Shown: one piece after another, positions 48,000 through 59,034 of the stretch
Numbering within the stretch: position 1 is the stretch's first letter
How the letters are laid out: every line of letters starts with the position of its first letter
Assembly: GCF_018139145.2 (NCBI RefSeq)
Contig: NC_059487.1
Location: 4,795,792-4,859,791 of the forward strand
Source of the DNA: Gymnogyps californianus
Lineage: Eukaryota; Chordata; Aves; Accipitriformes; Cathartidae
Length of the DNA: 64,000 nt
Reading direction: 5' to 3'
Notes under the pieces: generated by a model
Database searches by the model: none
What the model saw: the letters and a program-made list of their open reading frames with translations, nothing else
What the model was told of the DNA's origin: nothing
Made by a program: the position numbers and the translations under genes

Positions 48000-48500
48000 C
48001 CCAGACGGTCCCCTTGGGCCTCCAGCTGAGTGCCCCCAGTCAGGGGCATGGGACTCCATTTTGGCTCTGGCACCAGGCCTCAGCTGGGCTGCGGCGGCCC
48101 CTGTGCCCAGTCTGGTTCCCTGCCATGCCTGAATATCCTGGGTTTCCCGAATAGGCTTCAGGGCAGATTTGCCACCTTGCCGCTGACAGTGCCGTCGGTG
48201 GGCCTGGCTGTCCCACCCTGCCCTGCTTGCCTGGGCAGGGCTGTTGCCCTGTCGACAAGGGCCCAGCCCGGCTGAGGGCCCTCGTCTCCTGCTTGTCCTC
48301 CCCAGGGAGCAGCCCCACTGCTCTGGGACACAGAGCTCAGGCCTGGGGCCGGCACTGATGGAGAGCCCCAGGCCCAGTGGGGTGCCGTGGATGGAGGCTC
48401 TGGGGGGTGCCCTCGGGCCTATCCCTGCCTGTCAGTGCTAACCTGCCCCCAGGGAGCAGTGGGGAGATGGGGGTGTGGAGACTGGGTATGCTGGGGACTT
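48000..48500. other. GC-rich block, not CpG-enriched
   Basis: About 500 bases of roughly two-thirds GC, rich in CCCAG, GGCCC and CTGGG words but with only about a dozen CpGs, so well below CpG-island level. Overlapping frames are open on both strands (for example 48040-48318 minus and 48030-48275 plus), with no recognisable domain. Its edges are abrupt against AT-rich neighbours. It may be a decayed GC-rich repeat, such as an LTR or LINE 5' part, or a product of GC-biased gene conversion. Confidence 0.5.
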
Positions 48501-48996
48501 CTCTTAAAAGGAAGTAGCCATCGGACTGCCATGGCCTCAGGAATTGGCAGCTCCCCGAGAGGACAGATCCATCCGCCTCCCTGTGTGCTTGCCTCGACTG
48601 CAGCAGGTGCGGTTTGCTCCCATATACATCCCAAAGTCTTTTATATGTTTGAAAATATGGTACTTGGTGATTTTTGTGATGAATCTGAGCAATGTCAGCA
48701 CAGGTCTGAGGTATGTGCTGCTGCGACCGAGCAGGTAGTCACTGGCACACACTGACACCGGATTTGAGCCCAACCTTTGTTCGTATCAAGTGTGAAAAGT
48801 CGAGACTAAGCTCTGCCTCAAACCATCCTCTTTTTTTTTTTTTTCTTTTTTCCTGTTTGCTCAACACCTGAGCTAATACAGCTATAGCCATGAGTAGGGT
48901 CTGTGTGTGCTACAGGTGTGTAGAGGGAAATAATAACTTGCTAACTTTTGAGATAAGATTCAGGATGGGGGAAAGAAAATCAGTTTACTAATATTG

Positions 48997-49017
48997 ATGC
49001 ACAAGTGTCTTGTGCAT
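48997..49017. repeat. Perfect short palindrome
   Basis: ATGCACAAG (48997-49005) and CTTGTGCAT (49009-49017) are perfect reverse complements around TGT. Flanking bases extend the symmetry imperfectly. It is too short for a microRNA hairpin. Confidence 0.85.
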
Positions 49018-49849
49018 AATGGAGAGAGGGGAACTGCAGTGCATGGTGGGGAAAGTAGTTTCATCGAGGACTGCAGCCTTTAGGGAAAAAAAGTGGGGAT
49101 TTGGGCACCTGAGCTACTGCTCTTGGGAAGCGTTGTAGCATTGCAGGAGGTGTAATTCAATATTGAATTGACTCTTTAGCAAATCACTCCGCTTCACTAG
49201 AATATACTGAAATGTTTAAACTTGCATCAAACTGATGGGAAACAAAATGCTTCCTTCCCCCTGCCCTCCATGCACATGGAAATCTTCAATTTGGCTGAAA
49301 TTGCTGGGGGGAGGAGGTAGAAAAATTACTTTTTAATGCAAGATTCCTAAGCTGTCAAATTGTTGTAGCCAAATACCTAAACTATGGCAAAGGAAATAGA
49401 GGATAGATCTGTGTATCTGTTTGGATAATCTCAGTAAGAAAAGTGGGATTTGTTTTGAAGGCTGAAGAGAAGAGGTTTGGGCCACTGGCCAAAAATAATA
49501 GAAAAGTTCGTATTTTTCCAGATTTGTGAAAAATGAAAAATTTTATGCTTCTGCCTCAATTTATTTTTGTTGCTATTCATCACTAAAGCAAAATGTGCTA
49601 TTTATTGCCTAAGAGTGTTTTTCCTACCAACACGGCATAATGTCTTTACCAAAAAGTTTAGCATCTGTGAGTTAAAAATGCATATGAGGATTTACTTTTT
49701 GTTCCTTTGGTGAATGCTGCTGTTGTTCTTATCTGAAAAACTGCTTTTTGCATTGACAGAAATGGTGAAAAATGACCCAATTTCAGATTATTTACACAAA
49801 CTAGCTTTAATTCCACACTTCACTTACAAACATAGATCACAGTACCACA

Positions 49850-49965
49850 GTATTTAAGCTCAGGCTTAACTTTACACTTGTGAATAGCTTTATTGACTTC
49901 AGTGGAGCTACTCGTGTAGAAAGCTTGGTGTGTCGTTAGGTGTTTAGCAGATTGGGTTACAGAAA
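49850..49965. repeat. Old palindromic sauropsid repeat (MITE-like)
   Basis: The order GGCTTAACTTTACACTTGTG, ATTGACTTCAGTGGAGCTAC, TCGTGTAGAAAG and TTTAGCAGATTGGG corresponds to the common turtle/crocodilian/bird repeat 'gcttaactttaagcacgtgagtagtcccattgacttcaatgggactactcacgtgcttaaagt...gctttgctggattgggg'. The two halves pair imperfectly: CTTTACACTTGTGAATAGCT against AGCTACTCGTGTAGAAAG. The hairpin form suggests a non-autonomous DNA transposon. I cannot give its library name. Confidence 0.75.
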
Positions 49966-49969
49966 GGTA

Positions 49970-52285
49970 GAGTGGTCTTGCCTGGAAAGCCTTGGACTGG
50001 CTGTGGACTCACAGCTTGGATCTGCAACGGGCTTCCTTTATAATGTTAAATTAATTATTCTGTGTGACTTGGTTCCCATTTCCACTTTGGTTCCCAGTTT
50101 CTTCTTGCTCGTTTCTGGTCTTTTATCTATTCTGATCATAAATTCTTTAAGATGGGAATTTTCTTTGTGACTAATATCTGACACTTCAGGTATTGAGTGT
50201 ATGTAGATGCACCAGTATGAAAGGTGGTCTGTCCCTGTACATCCCTGTTCTATTCCATTTCTTTTCCGTGTGGAGTGTGCATGTCTCCGCTTTGAAGAGC
50301 TGGTGAGGCTTGCTAGTACATATGGGCTTGTTCCCTCTTTCAGGTATAAATCTGATGCAGTGCCTGGTGCAATAGAACCATGCTCCCCTCTAGAACACAG
50401 ATACACTTTTAATTTCCCCTCTGTGAATGTCATTAACGGAGCTTTGGTTTTATTTTTATTAATTACCAAATTTAGAAAATTAAAGAATTAATAAAATCAT
50501 AAATCTAGGTCAAATTGAGCTTGAAATACTGAAGTGCTTCTGTAACGCATTCATCCACATGATCTTTTCTATTAATCCAACAAATGTCTTCTTTCAGTAA
50601 GCAATTCTGTTTCCTGTTTTTCACCCTCATCCACAATAAGCACCTACATTTGTTTCTTCTTTTTCTTCTAGCCTAAAGATAATTCATTAAAGTAGCTCTT
50701 CCTCCCCCTTTTTTTGATCCACCTCTCTACCTCCTGACACCCCCCAAAAAACACCATCAATATTTCATAAACTTACAGTGACAAATGTATTTTAATGTGG
50801 TCCACAGAGAACCCGAGATTGATTGGCCTCTCAGAAATATGACACGTTTCAAAGCAGGATATTCATGGAGTGTTTTAGTGCCTACATTAGTCAGAGAGAA
50901 GCAGCGCCTAAATTTATCATAGTTATGGCTTTCTCGGTATCCATTTTCTTTTAGCCGCTGACAGCAAGTATCTGAATGGTCCCTATTGATTGGCTTTGTG
51001 GTTCTGTCTTTAAAATGCATTGGCTGTGGGGGTTTTCAGATCAAATTAAGTCTTGGCTTCCTGGAGTTTGTGCATATCTACAGCGCAAGTGTGGACAAAG
51101 CTGGCTTCATTCATGCTGATTTTCATTCACAAGGGCATACATGTACAGGAAGGGAAAACTGAAATCTCCACTGATATTGTGGGTGAACTGAGCCCTCTTC
51201 TTTGAAAGCAAACATTTTGTAATCCCAGAAGGAAGCAGCAAGGAAGGATGGGGGACAGGGAGCACCTACTGCCGCTGCTTGGGTGCGAATGGACCAGACA
51301 GGTGGTCCTGCACCAATGGTGCATGGCCTGGGGAACCAGGGCCGGGGCTTGGGAGAAAGCTGAGGCGTCTTCACATCTTCAGCACTACTCGGAATCCCTA
51401 ATCACAAGGAGCATTATCTGATGGGCTGTGCAAGTAGTCTGTGCTGTTCTTGTCTTGGTCTGAACAGGAGACTTGTGTGTCATTTGATGCCCAGTCTGCA
51501 GTGCTACATCCTTCATACAGACAATCCCAGTACCATGTAGAGGTGTGAGTGAATTTTCAGTCTGGTGACGAAATTTTAAGATTACAAAGAAGATGGTTTT
51601 CATGCCAAAATAGGTTATTAAATTATTTTAAATGTTGAGCCAAAGAAAATACTTTGTTTATGCAGTTTTGATTTAACTCTGTAAATTTCAATTTAGCTCA
51701 AGTGAATTACATACTTTTGTTGTGTAATGTATCTAGAAAGTTTTAAAAGTTATGGCCTATTATCACCACCCTCCCCCCCCCCCCAAATGTATTGATCATA
51801 TTTATGAAAAGCTTTGAATGACTCAAAGATGAGTTCTGTGAATCTGCTTTACTAAATACACGATTGCTTACCAATACCCTTTTTCTTGATATGAATTGCA
51901 AGGCTGGGGCAGAACAAATGCGCATGATGAACTGTACTCTTTAATTTACAGAATAGTCCTTCAGGCGTCTTGTTGGATGAGGTACTTTGTGTGCTTGAAC
52001 CATTTAAAATTCCTACTTTCTCCACTCCTACCCCCCCACCCCCAATACAGTTTATCGGTGTCATCAATCTAATACTCCTCATGAGTGCAAAACCCATTTT
52101 TAAAAAGCAAGCAGAATAAATTAGCTCTTGGGTTATGCCTCAGCACATGGTTCAACTTGGCTTCAGATTTTACTCCAATCTTTTGTACATTCCTGTTGTA
52201 AAACACAGGAGTTTCAGCAGTAACTGAATGTAGGTGGAAAATCAGAATGATTGGTTTTATTAGGAGGGCAGAGAGATGGCTTTTT
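49970..52285. other. Unique non-coding sequence
   Basis: No gene seen. The stretch 50740-51040 (TATTTCATAAACTTACAGTG, CGGTATCCATTTTCTTTTAG) is a candidate conserved element. A C run lies at about 51773-51784. The short open frames at 50038-50469 (minus) and 50207-50491 (plus) overlap and have no recognisable product. Confidence 0.55.
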
Positions 52286-52287
52286 AA

Positions 52288-53090
52288 GAGTTCATAGATT
52301 CATGGAGCTTGAGGCCAAGAGGGACCCTAGGTTGTCCCTCTGACTTACTGTGTATTGTACACCATTTCATTTCATCTGGTTGCCACAGTATTGATTCCAA
52401 TAACTGTTGTGCTTAACTACAGTGTAACTTGTGTCTGTCTAAAACAGGTATTCCAGACAGCATCTATTTCTTGATTTGAATATATCAAAAGCTAGAGAAT
52501 ACCCCACAATGTAAAAAAAAAAAAAAAGTGTCTGGTTTTTAATTTAAATCAGTTTGGCTTCAGTTTCCAGCCATTAGTTTTTGTTATGCCTCTCTCTGAT
52601 AGATTAATGAGCCGTTTAATACCCTTTGTTTTCTCCCCATGAAGGTACTTATACACTAATCAAGTTACCTCTCAATCTTTGTTGATAGGCTAAATAGATT
52701 GAGCTCTTTCAGCTCTCATTGAGATCTCAGTTATTCCCCCCCCAGTTGCTCGGATCTTTGTTTTTTCTCAACACTCTTTAAAAAGTTGCGACACTGCAAC
52801 TGAGCTTTGTATGCCTTTTACTGGTCTCACCAATGTCATAAATAAAAGTATAATCACTTCATCAATCCTGCTTACTACTCCTCCTGTTTATACCTCTAAA
52901 ACCAACATCAGCCATTTCTGTCACAACATTGTGCTGGGAGCTTATGTTGAGTTGCTTGTTCAGTAAATGTTTTTCCAAGTAATTTATTTGCAGGGTAGAG
53001 GTCCTCCGTTAGCATGGAAGGATGGCATTTCTTTCTTTTTCATTTTACAGAGTTTTCGCTTCTGAGTTGCATTAGGAATGTATCAGGCTG
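52288..53090 (-). mobile_element. CR1 LINE, 3' end, old and 5'-truncated
   Basis: The left edge carries TTCATAGATTCATGG, the reverse complement of the octamer-like repeat that ends CR1 elements in place of a poly(A) tail, followed by GAGGCCAAGAGGGACC. Inside, CAGTTTCCAGCCATTAG, GGCTAAATAGATTGAGCTC, GGTCTCACCAATGTCATAAA and TGTGCTGGGAGCTTATGTTG follow the order of sauropsid CR1 3' ends (end of ORF2 plus the short 3' UTR). The copy is strongly diverged, with an internal 15-A run (52513-52527), so it is an ancient insertion. The 5' part was never copied or is lost, the usual CR1 state. Confidence 0.9.
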
Positions 53091-53094
53091 ATAC

Positions 53095-54500
53095 ATCCTG
53101 ACTTGCCTACTGCCACCTTGGACTTGGCATAGGAGAAACCATAAGCATCTGGACAGGTATACAGATGTGCTCTCCCTGGACTTGACAGATATCAAAACGA
53201 TCCCTAGAGTTCCCAAAACTACTGCCAGTTGGTACTCTCACCTATCTTGTGCTATGATGCAGTCTTTTTGGTTTAAAAAAAAAAAAACCAACCAAAAAAA
53301 ACCCCAAGACATCAAACCAAACCCCCCAAACCCCTCAACCAAATCTAAAAGTCAGAGGTCTGTTAGTATGTAGAGGGGACATGAGGGTAGAGCAGCTGTA
53401 ACCAGCACCCCATGATGGGGCCACACTGGCTGTTCTTTGTCCAGCTGACTTTGACTGACTTGCCTCGATGACAGTTCAGTGGGGAGAGCTGCATTTTGTG
53501 CAGTCAAATTATTTATATACACTTCACTTAGTATTTAAAGAAAGAAAATGAAAGGGTAGGTCTGAGTTACGGTAATGCTGAATGTGATAATTACACTTCC
53601 CTCCTAAAGGAATCCACGCTGAGACTAACATATGCTTTCTTCCTCCAGGAAAGACTATTCTGTTAGTCTCTTTTTAAATAAATGATTAGAGCTGGCTGAG
53701 AGGATCTGCAAGAAGGATTCTGCAGATAGTCTCACAGGCTCCAAGAGACTGTGCAGTTGGACTGTGATTTGTTCTTCTGTATTTACTCTTTACAAATTAA
53801 TTTTATTTGTATTGGGGATTCACCCAGAAGTCTTAATTAGGATGAAAATTATTGTGTGAAGAGAGATCCAACCACAGACACCAAATTGAGACCAAATAGT
53901 CAGTTGACAAGTGATTTTTAGCATCTAATTTCTCACGCTTCAAGGATGACCAAGAGTGGGGTTTTTGATGGACAGTAGGTGCGTGGTGATGTCTGACAGC
54001 TGGACTCTTGAGGCAATATCAGGTTGGACCCCGCCCCCCCAGGAACAGAAGCGTCCAAAATTGCTTACTTTAATGCCATGGTATCTCTTCTGGAAAAGAT
54101 TAAAATAGTATTTTGTTGATGCAGGTTCTTAGGTGGCTCTTGTACAAAGACATGTTTTTGCGTGCCAGCAATGGCTATTCATGAACAAACATGAGTGTTT
54201 TCCACTCATCAGATGCTGGTTGTAATTCTCCTGCTGACCAGGTTCCAGTCGAAGCAGGGAGGATGCAAGCTGTGTGTCACATGTAACACTAGGAGTAGAT
54301 AATGAAAACTGTTCCTAAACATGAAGTGACCTGCCAAGGATTGCTCCAAATCATCTGTGAACTGTTATAAAATGAGAGCTGAGGAACAGGGGGAGGTGTC
54401 CACAGGTTACTTGTCAACAGTAGGTAGGGCCACATTTGGATTTTTTCCCCCGAGTTATTCAAGTTGGTCCATACATTACTACAAATACTTCCCTTTCATG
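53095..54500. other. Unique non-coding sequence with an A/C-rich tract
   Basis: A 13-A run at 53275-53287 passes into an A/C-rich tract (ACCAACCAAAAAAAACCCC and similar) to about 53342, a form common in bird genomes. At 54319-54385, AAGTGACCTGCCAAGGATTG might be a minus-strand MIR piece but is too short to call. No gene. Confidence 0.55.
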
Positions 54501-54508
54501 GAAATTAC

Positions 54509-54672
54509 ATGCAAATAATACTTTCTGATAATGTAGTACTTGCTGCAAAATTCAACACAGTTAAATTTCATAGGACACTGCAAAAACCAACCAAAATAAA
54601 ACTGGTCGTCTTAGTAGCTATACAAGTAGCACGGTAATGCACAACATCTCATACAGATGGCTTTATGCAAAT
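54509..54672 (+). promoter_or_regulatory. Pair of consensus octamers
   Basis: ATGCAAAT, the POU-domain octamer, occurs exactly at 54509-54516 and 54665-54672, about 155 bases apart in the same orientation. The surrounding sequence is AT-rich and non-repetitive. Two exact octamers so close are mildly unexpected, but no promoter or other anchor is visible. Confidence 0.25.
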
Positions 54673-54679
54673 AAGAGGG

Positions 54680-57600
54680 GGGCAATCTGTGCAGGCAGCA
54701 CGCATGCTGCGTTGTTGTAGTGTTTTCTTTCCCTTTTTTTGCTATTGTGCTACCGTGAATGAATCTTTGGGGTATTCTGTTTCAGGGACTGTTCATTTTT
54801 TTTCGTCCCCATTGAAAGCAATAGCCCTGGGAAGCTTTTGCTGTGTTTTAGAAGAGAAACTGTGGCAAAGAATCAGTCTGTAACGCAAACGTTTTAGTTG
54901 AGCTGGCTGGGAAAAATAACCCACTCTGTCTGGTGAAGCGTTCTGGGTTTGTGAGCTGTGTCTAGCATTTATGAGAGGTGATATAAGATGCTTGGAGGAG
55001 AGACAGGCATCAGACCCCACTCCTTTGGTGGTGAATTCTTTTCCAAGTATTGCATGGCATGTCTGATTGAAATCGCTTGTGTCCTTACAGGTAGAACGAT
55101 GCTAGTTTTCTTTTCACCCTGTATTTAGGTTTTTGTGAGGTAACAAAGTAGCCTGTGCATTTTCATATATGAGTCGTCTTCAACAGGAGAAAAAAAAATG
55201 CAGTAAATGAATTGACACCTCAGCTCAGGTGAGGATCTAGCCTGTCACCAAACTGTCTTATGCTGATAATTTGCGCAAGATGGCCAGGGCACAGTAGCAC
55301 AAGAAACTTATATGAACACATACTCGACTGGCTAAAATTGGCACCAGGACGTTTATTTTTTTGTGAAGTGTTTTAAGTGTGTAAGTTGGTGATGTGCCTA
55401 GCTTACTCTTGGTAAGATTTATTTCTTTGCAGAAAGCCTGCATGTGACCCAATTCTCAGTTTTTAAACTTCAGATCACTTCTCAGTTATTGACTCAATTT
55501 ACTCATAGCTACTCTTTGCTTTCCAAGCTATATAATTTGAGGTAAACAGAAAACAATTTGTTTACACTGACAATTTAGAATACTTCAGGTTTTTTTTTCC
55601 CTTTCTGCATCCAAATGAAATGTCAGATTGCAAAGGGTGTTTTTGTTTTGTTTTTTGAAAGCAGAAGTTCAGTCGGCTGATCAGGTCAGTTTGTGTTGAT
55701 AAACTTGAAAGATGCAACTTATTTCAGAATTAAAACTCTTGCTTTTCTGAAGGCAAATCCACTTTAAACCATAATGCAGTGTTCTGGGGTTTTTGTTTTC
55801 AGCTTTTTCTGTTCTTTTTCAAGTGGGAATTCTGAAAGGACTCTTTAGGGGGTTGTTTACATTCAGTTGTAACAAAGTGGCTGCTCTGAAAATACTTTTT
55901 TTTGTAAATACAGTTGGTTCTCACAAATTTCTGTTTTGTGATGGAAAAATTTTGCTTGAAAATTCTTGATCAACAGTCCCTATCAACTTATAAATAGATT
56001 AAGTTAGCTAAGAAAAATATTGATCTCTTCTGCATCTCTCTTCTTTAACTGTCAAAACTTTATCTGATAAATCTTGGGTTTGCTGCTGCTCCCGTAAGTA
56101 TTTTTTGCATAGATTGCAAAGTGTTAAGGAGGATTAAATAGTTTTTGCTTGTTACTGGCCAGGCCAAGCTTTACTTACGCATTTGGCAGCTGCTTTGTCT
56201 CTCATTTTTATGCTCTTTACAATTTGTAGAGCACAGTGGAGTAGATTTAAAGAGAAAGCTTATTAATAAATACAGGAAAACAAAAGCTTTCTGGCAGCAG
56301 TTTAAACTTGCATAAGAATGGTGGTGAATGTTTTTTCAGAAGAACAATGCTCTTAACGGGGAAAAAATGAACTAAATTAAAAGAACACTTAAATGTAACA
56401 TCTTTTGGGGAGACTGGAAGGAAGTTCACATAGGAATACCGAGTAATCTCAAACATTAACCCCATATTTTTAGTACAGACATGTTCTCTGTTAAACCTCT
56501 CTTGTGAACAATTAAATAGTTGCGCTTATGCAATGAAAACGTCACACATACTCAACTTCATTAAAACCACGGCAGACTTTTTTCCGTTTCTCATTTGCAA
56601 GGCGGATGTGTTTTATTTTAGTGCCGTTTGCCACAGATAATATGGCGATAAAGTGTGTTCCTGTACAGAGATGGATTTGTTGATGATTAGGGAGGAGAAA
56701 TAAGAAAGGGAAAATGAAAATTTCTGGATGTAGAAACCCAGCAAAAACGGTTAGTATCAATTACATTAGGGAGCTTGATTACACAGAGGGGTGAAGCTCT
56801 TGGGGAACTGCAGTAAGCTTACAGTTGTTCAGGGCAAGAGTAGATTTTAGAGTGTTATCCTTTTGATGAACTAATAGTTTTGAGTACTTCTAAAAATAGC
56901 TGTCAAGGAAGCTGATGCCTCCCTAAATATTGCAGCTTGACATGATATTCTGTAACCTGATACAAAATTATTCTTGATTTGATATATTAGTACGGACTGT
57001 GACACTATGCTGCAGAACGCAGGAGGGTTTGAGCTGTACCTCTTACATCTTCCTCGAGGATTCATGCATTCTGCTTTAAGTAGCTAGTGTGAAACTCAGC
57101 CGAGTCGGTAGAAACCCCGACAATCCCCTCAGTCTTACTTAGTGCATGAGCTGTGTTAGTGTCAGAACTGTAAACCTGAGTTACAGGTACAAGTCATATA
57201 TAAATAGGTCAGCATACAGGGAACTGTCTTAGAGAAAGATACAGGAAAATTTTTGTTTCCTGTCTTGATTTAATGAAAAATCCGATTTCTCTTCATTGCC
57301 TAAGATTGTGGTCCTCTCTACCCCCCATTTGGTGTTTTGGGTATTTTGTACTTTTATGTTTGTTTTGGTTTTTTTTTTGGGGGGGGGGAAGGTCCTGGTG
57401 AAAAGCGGGATGTTTGTTCTTGGAGGCAGAAGCACACATTCGGCTGTTGGAGCACAAAAGCTGCAGTGGTTCACAAGCATTTCCCGTCATGTCATCTTTG
57501 TTTTTAATTCTGATTCTTATATTTCTTTGTTTCTCAATGCAAACTTTCAAGCGTCTTTTTACGGTCTGATTAAAAGCATGCGTGCATTAATATGTGGTTT

Positions 57601-59010
57601 TCCACTAACTTTAACAGACTGTGGGGCATAATTTGTGCACTAGGATTGAAGTAGGTAGACTGTGTGTGCGCAGTGGGTGTATGATGAAATGGTTGACATT
57701 GAGCTTTTTTAAGAAACTTTGCATCATTGACACATTAGCTAGGGATGTACTAATGTAGACAAGTAGTCTAACATGGCTCAACTTTTTGCTAATTATTTTT
57801 TGTTGCTTGTAACTCCTCAATGTCTCAAATACACTGAATTAATCTCAAACTCCTAAACCTCTTAAATTACTTTCTGAAAAATTATATCGCTGTTAGAAGT
57901 GCCGCTATTGTGGGTTTCTTGCTGTCCTCTGTTCTGTGTTGCTTAGAGCAAGGCAGGCTTTATCAGGGAAGGTGATATCTTCTTACCAGAGTGTCTGATA
58001 TAGTGGGTGCTGAGGGTAAACAGCCGCAGTTTTGAACACAAGGTCCCAAACTTGACTGTTTTGCCTTTTGCTTATATCAGTTGCTCCACCTGGAACTTTG
58101 TCTAGCGCTTATGCTCAGACTATCATTGCTATAATAACGCTGCTGGTAGTGAATTAACCATCGGTTTGAAATTCTCCATACGAGTGAGTGTGATTAATTC
58201 CTGCCTAGATTTTTGTTGTTGTTGTTCCCTGTGAAAATATGAAATAGGTTTTAAATTGCAGCTGATGTTGTAAATGTCCAGGGAATAATGGAGCAGCTAG
58301 CACTGCCAGCCTGCACTCCGTGGGGATCACTTTGTTTGTGAGCTAAAGACTGGTATGTGATGTGATACTCAAATATTTCCAGGTTGCATATCTATAAAGC
58401 TCTATTCCTAAATAAACCCCCCTGCACTATCTTTTTTCTCAAGAAAAAATAGTATCATTACACCACAACACATCCCCTTACCACCAAAGCCTCTATAAAA
58501 CATAGATACTACTTTTAAAAAAAAACCACCTTTAATTCCTAATATCTGTTACTTACAAGGTGTGAAAAGGTTCATGTAACAGATGAAGTGATGATATTGG
58601 GATGCTCTTCCAGATGGCAATGTTTCTCTCTTCTCTTTGCAATAAACTTGGTTCAAGGAACGTGGTGAGTGAGGAGAAATGAAATAGGTTGGAGCATTTG
58701 TAATCTGCATATGCTTGTGTGCATGTGTGGTTGTTCTCTCTCCCCCCACGTCAGGCATTCAGTGGGTAAGGAAGCATGACAGAGATGTGTTAAATGTCAG
58801 TCATCCCCAGAGCCTCCAACAATGAACAAGGATTAAACAAGAAGCTGTGGAAGAGGAAAAGAAATCCTTGTGCAGGTTTTAATAATTCATAAACGTTGCA
58901 TCTATTTTACTATTCTCTGCATTGAAAAACAAGGCCCAAACTATGCCTGCAAGCATAACTTTCCCTTTACAGTAAAAGGGATTGAATTCATTATGGCTAA
59001 ATTCTGGTTG
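54680..59010. other. Unique AT-rich non-coding sequence with conserved-looking patches
   Basis: No gene seen. The stretch 56560-56800 (AAGGCGGATGTGTTTTATTT, AGTGCCGTTTGCCACAGATA, ATATGGCGATAAAG) and 58020-58350 keep CpG-bearing words within AT-rich sequence, typical of conserved elements. A G run of nine lies at about 57380-57388. A short TTG repeat lies at about 58212-58225. Confidence 0.5.
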
Positions 59011-59014
59011 TATC

Positions 59015-59032
59015 ATTTATTTATTTATTTTC
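59015..59032 (+). repeat. Short TTTA microsatellite
   Basis: About four TTTA units (CATTTATTTATTTATTTTC). Minor simple repeat. Confidence 0.85.
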
Positions 59033-59034
59033 TT

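Larger units (their letters stand above)
45620..49845. other. Unique non-coding sequence
   Basis: No gene is supportable. The stretch 46270-46480 (CATATGAAAACGCTGAGTAT, TTTTGTCATACGCATAGATC) has conserved-element texture. A 14-base T run lies at 48831-48844. The stretch 49300-49800 is AT-rich and unremarkable. Confidence 0.55.

Noticed and set aside
48030..48755. Stack of open frames on both strands in the 48-kb GC-rich block
   Set aside because: Stop codons are rare in GC-rich DNA, and the peptides are low-complexity Pro/Gly/Ala-rich with no recognisable family.
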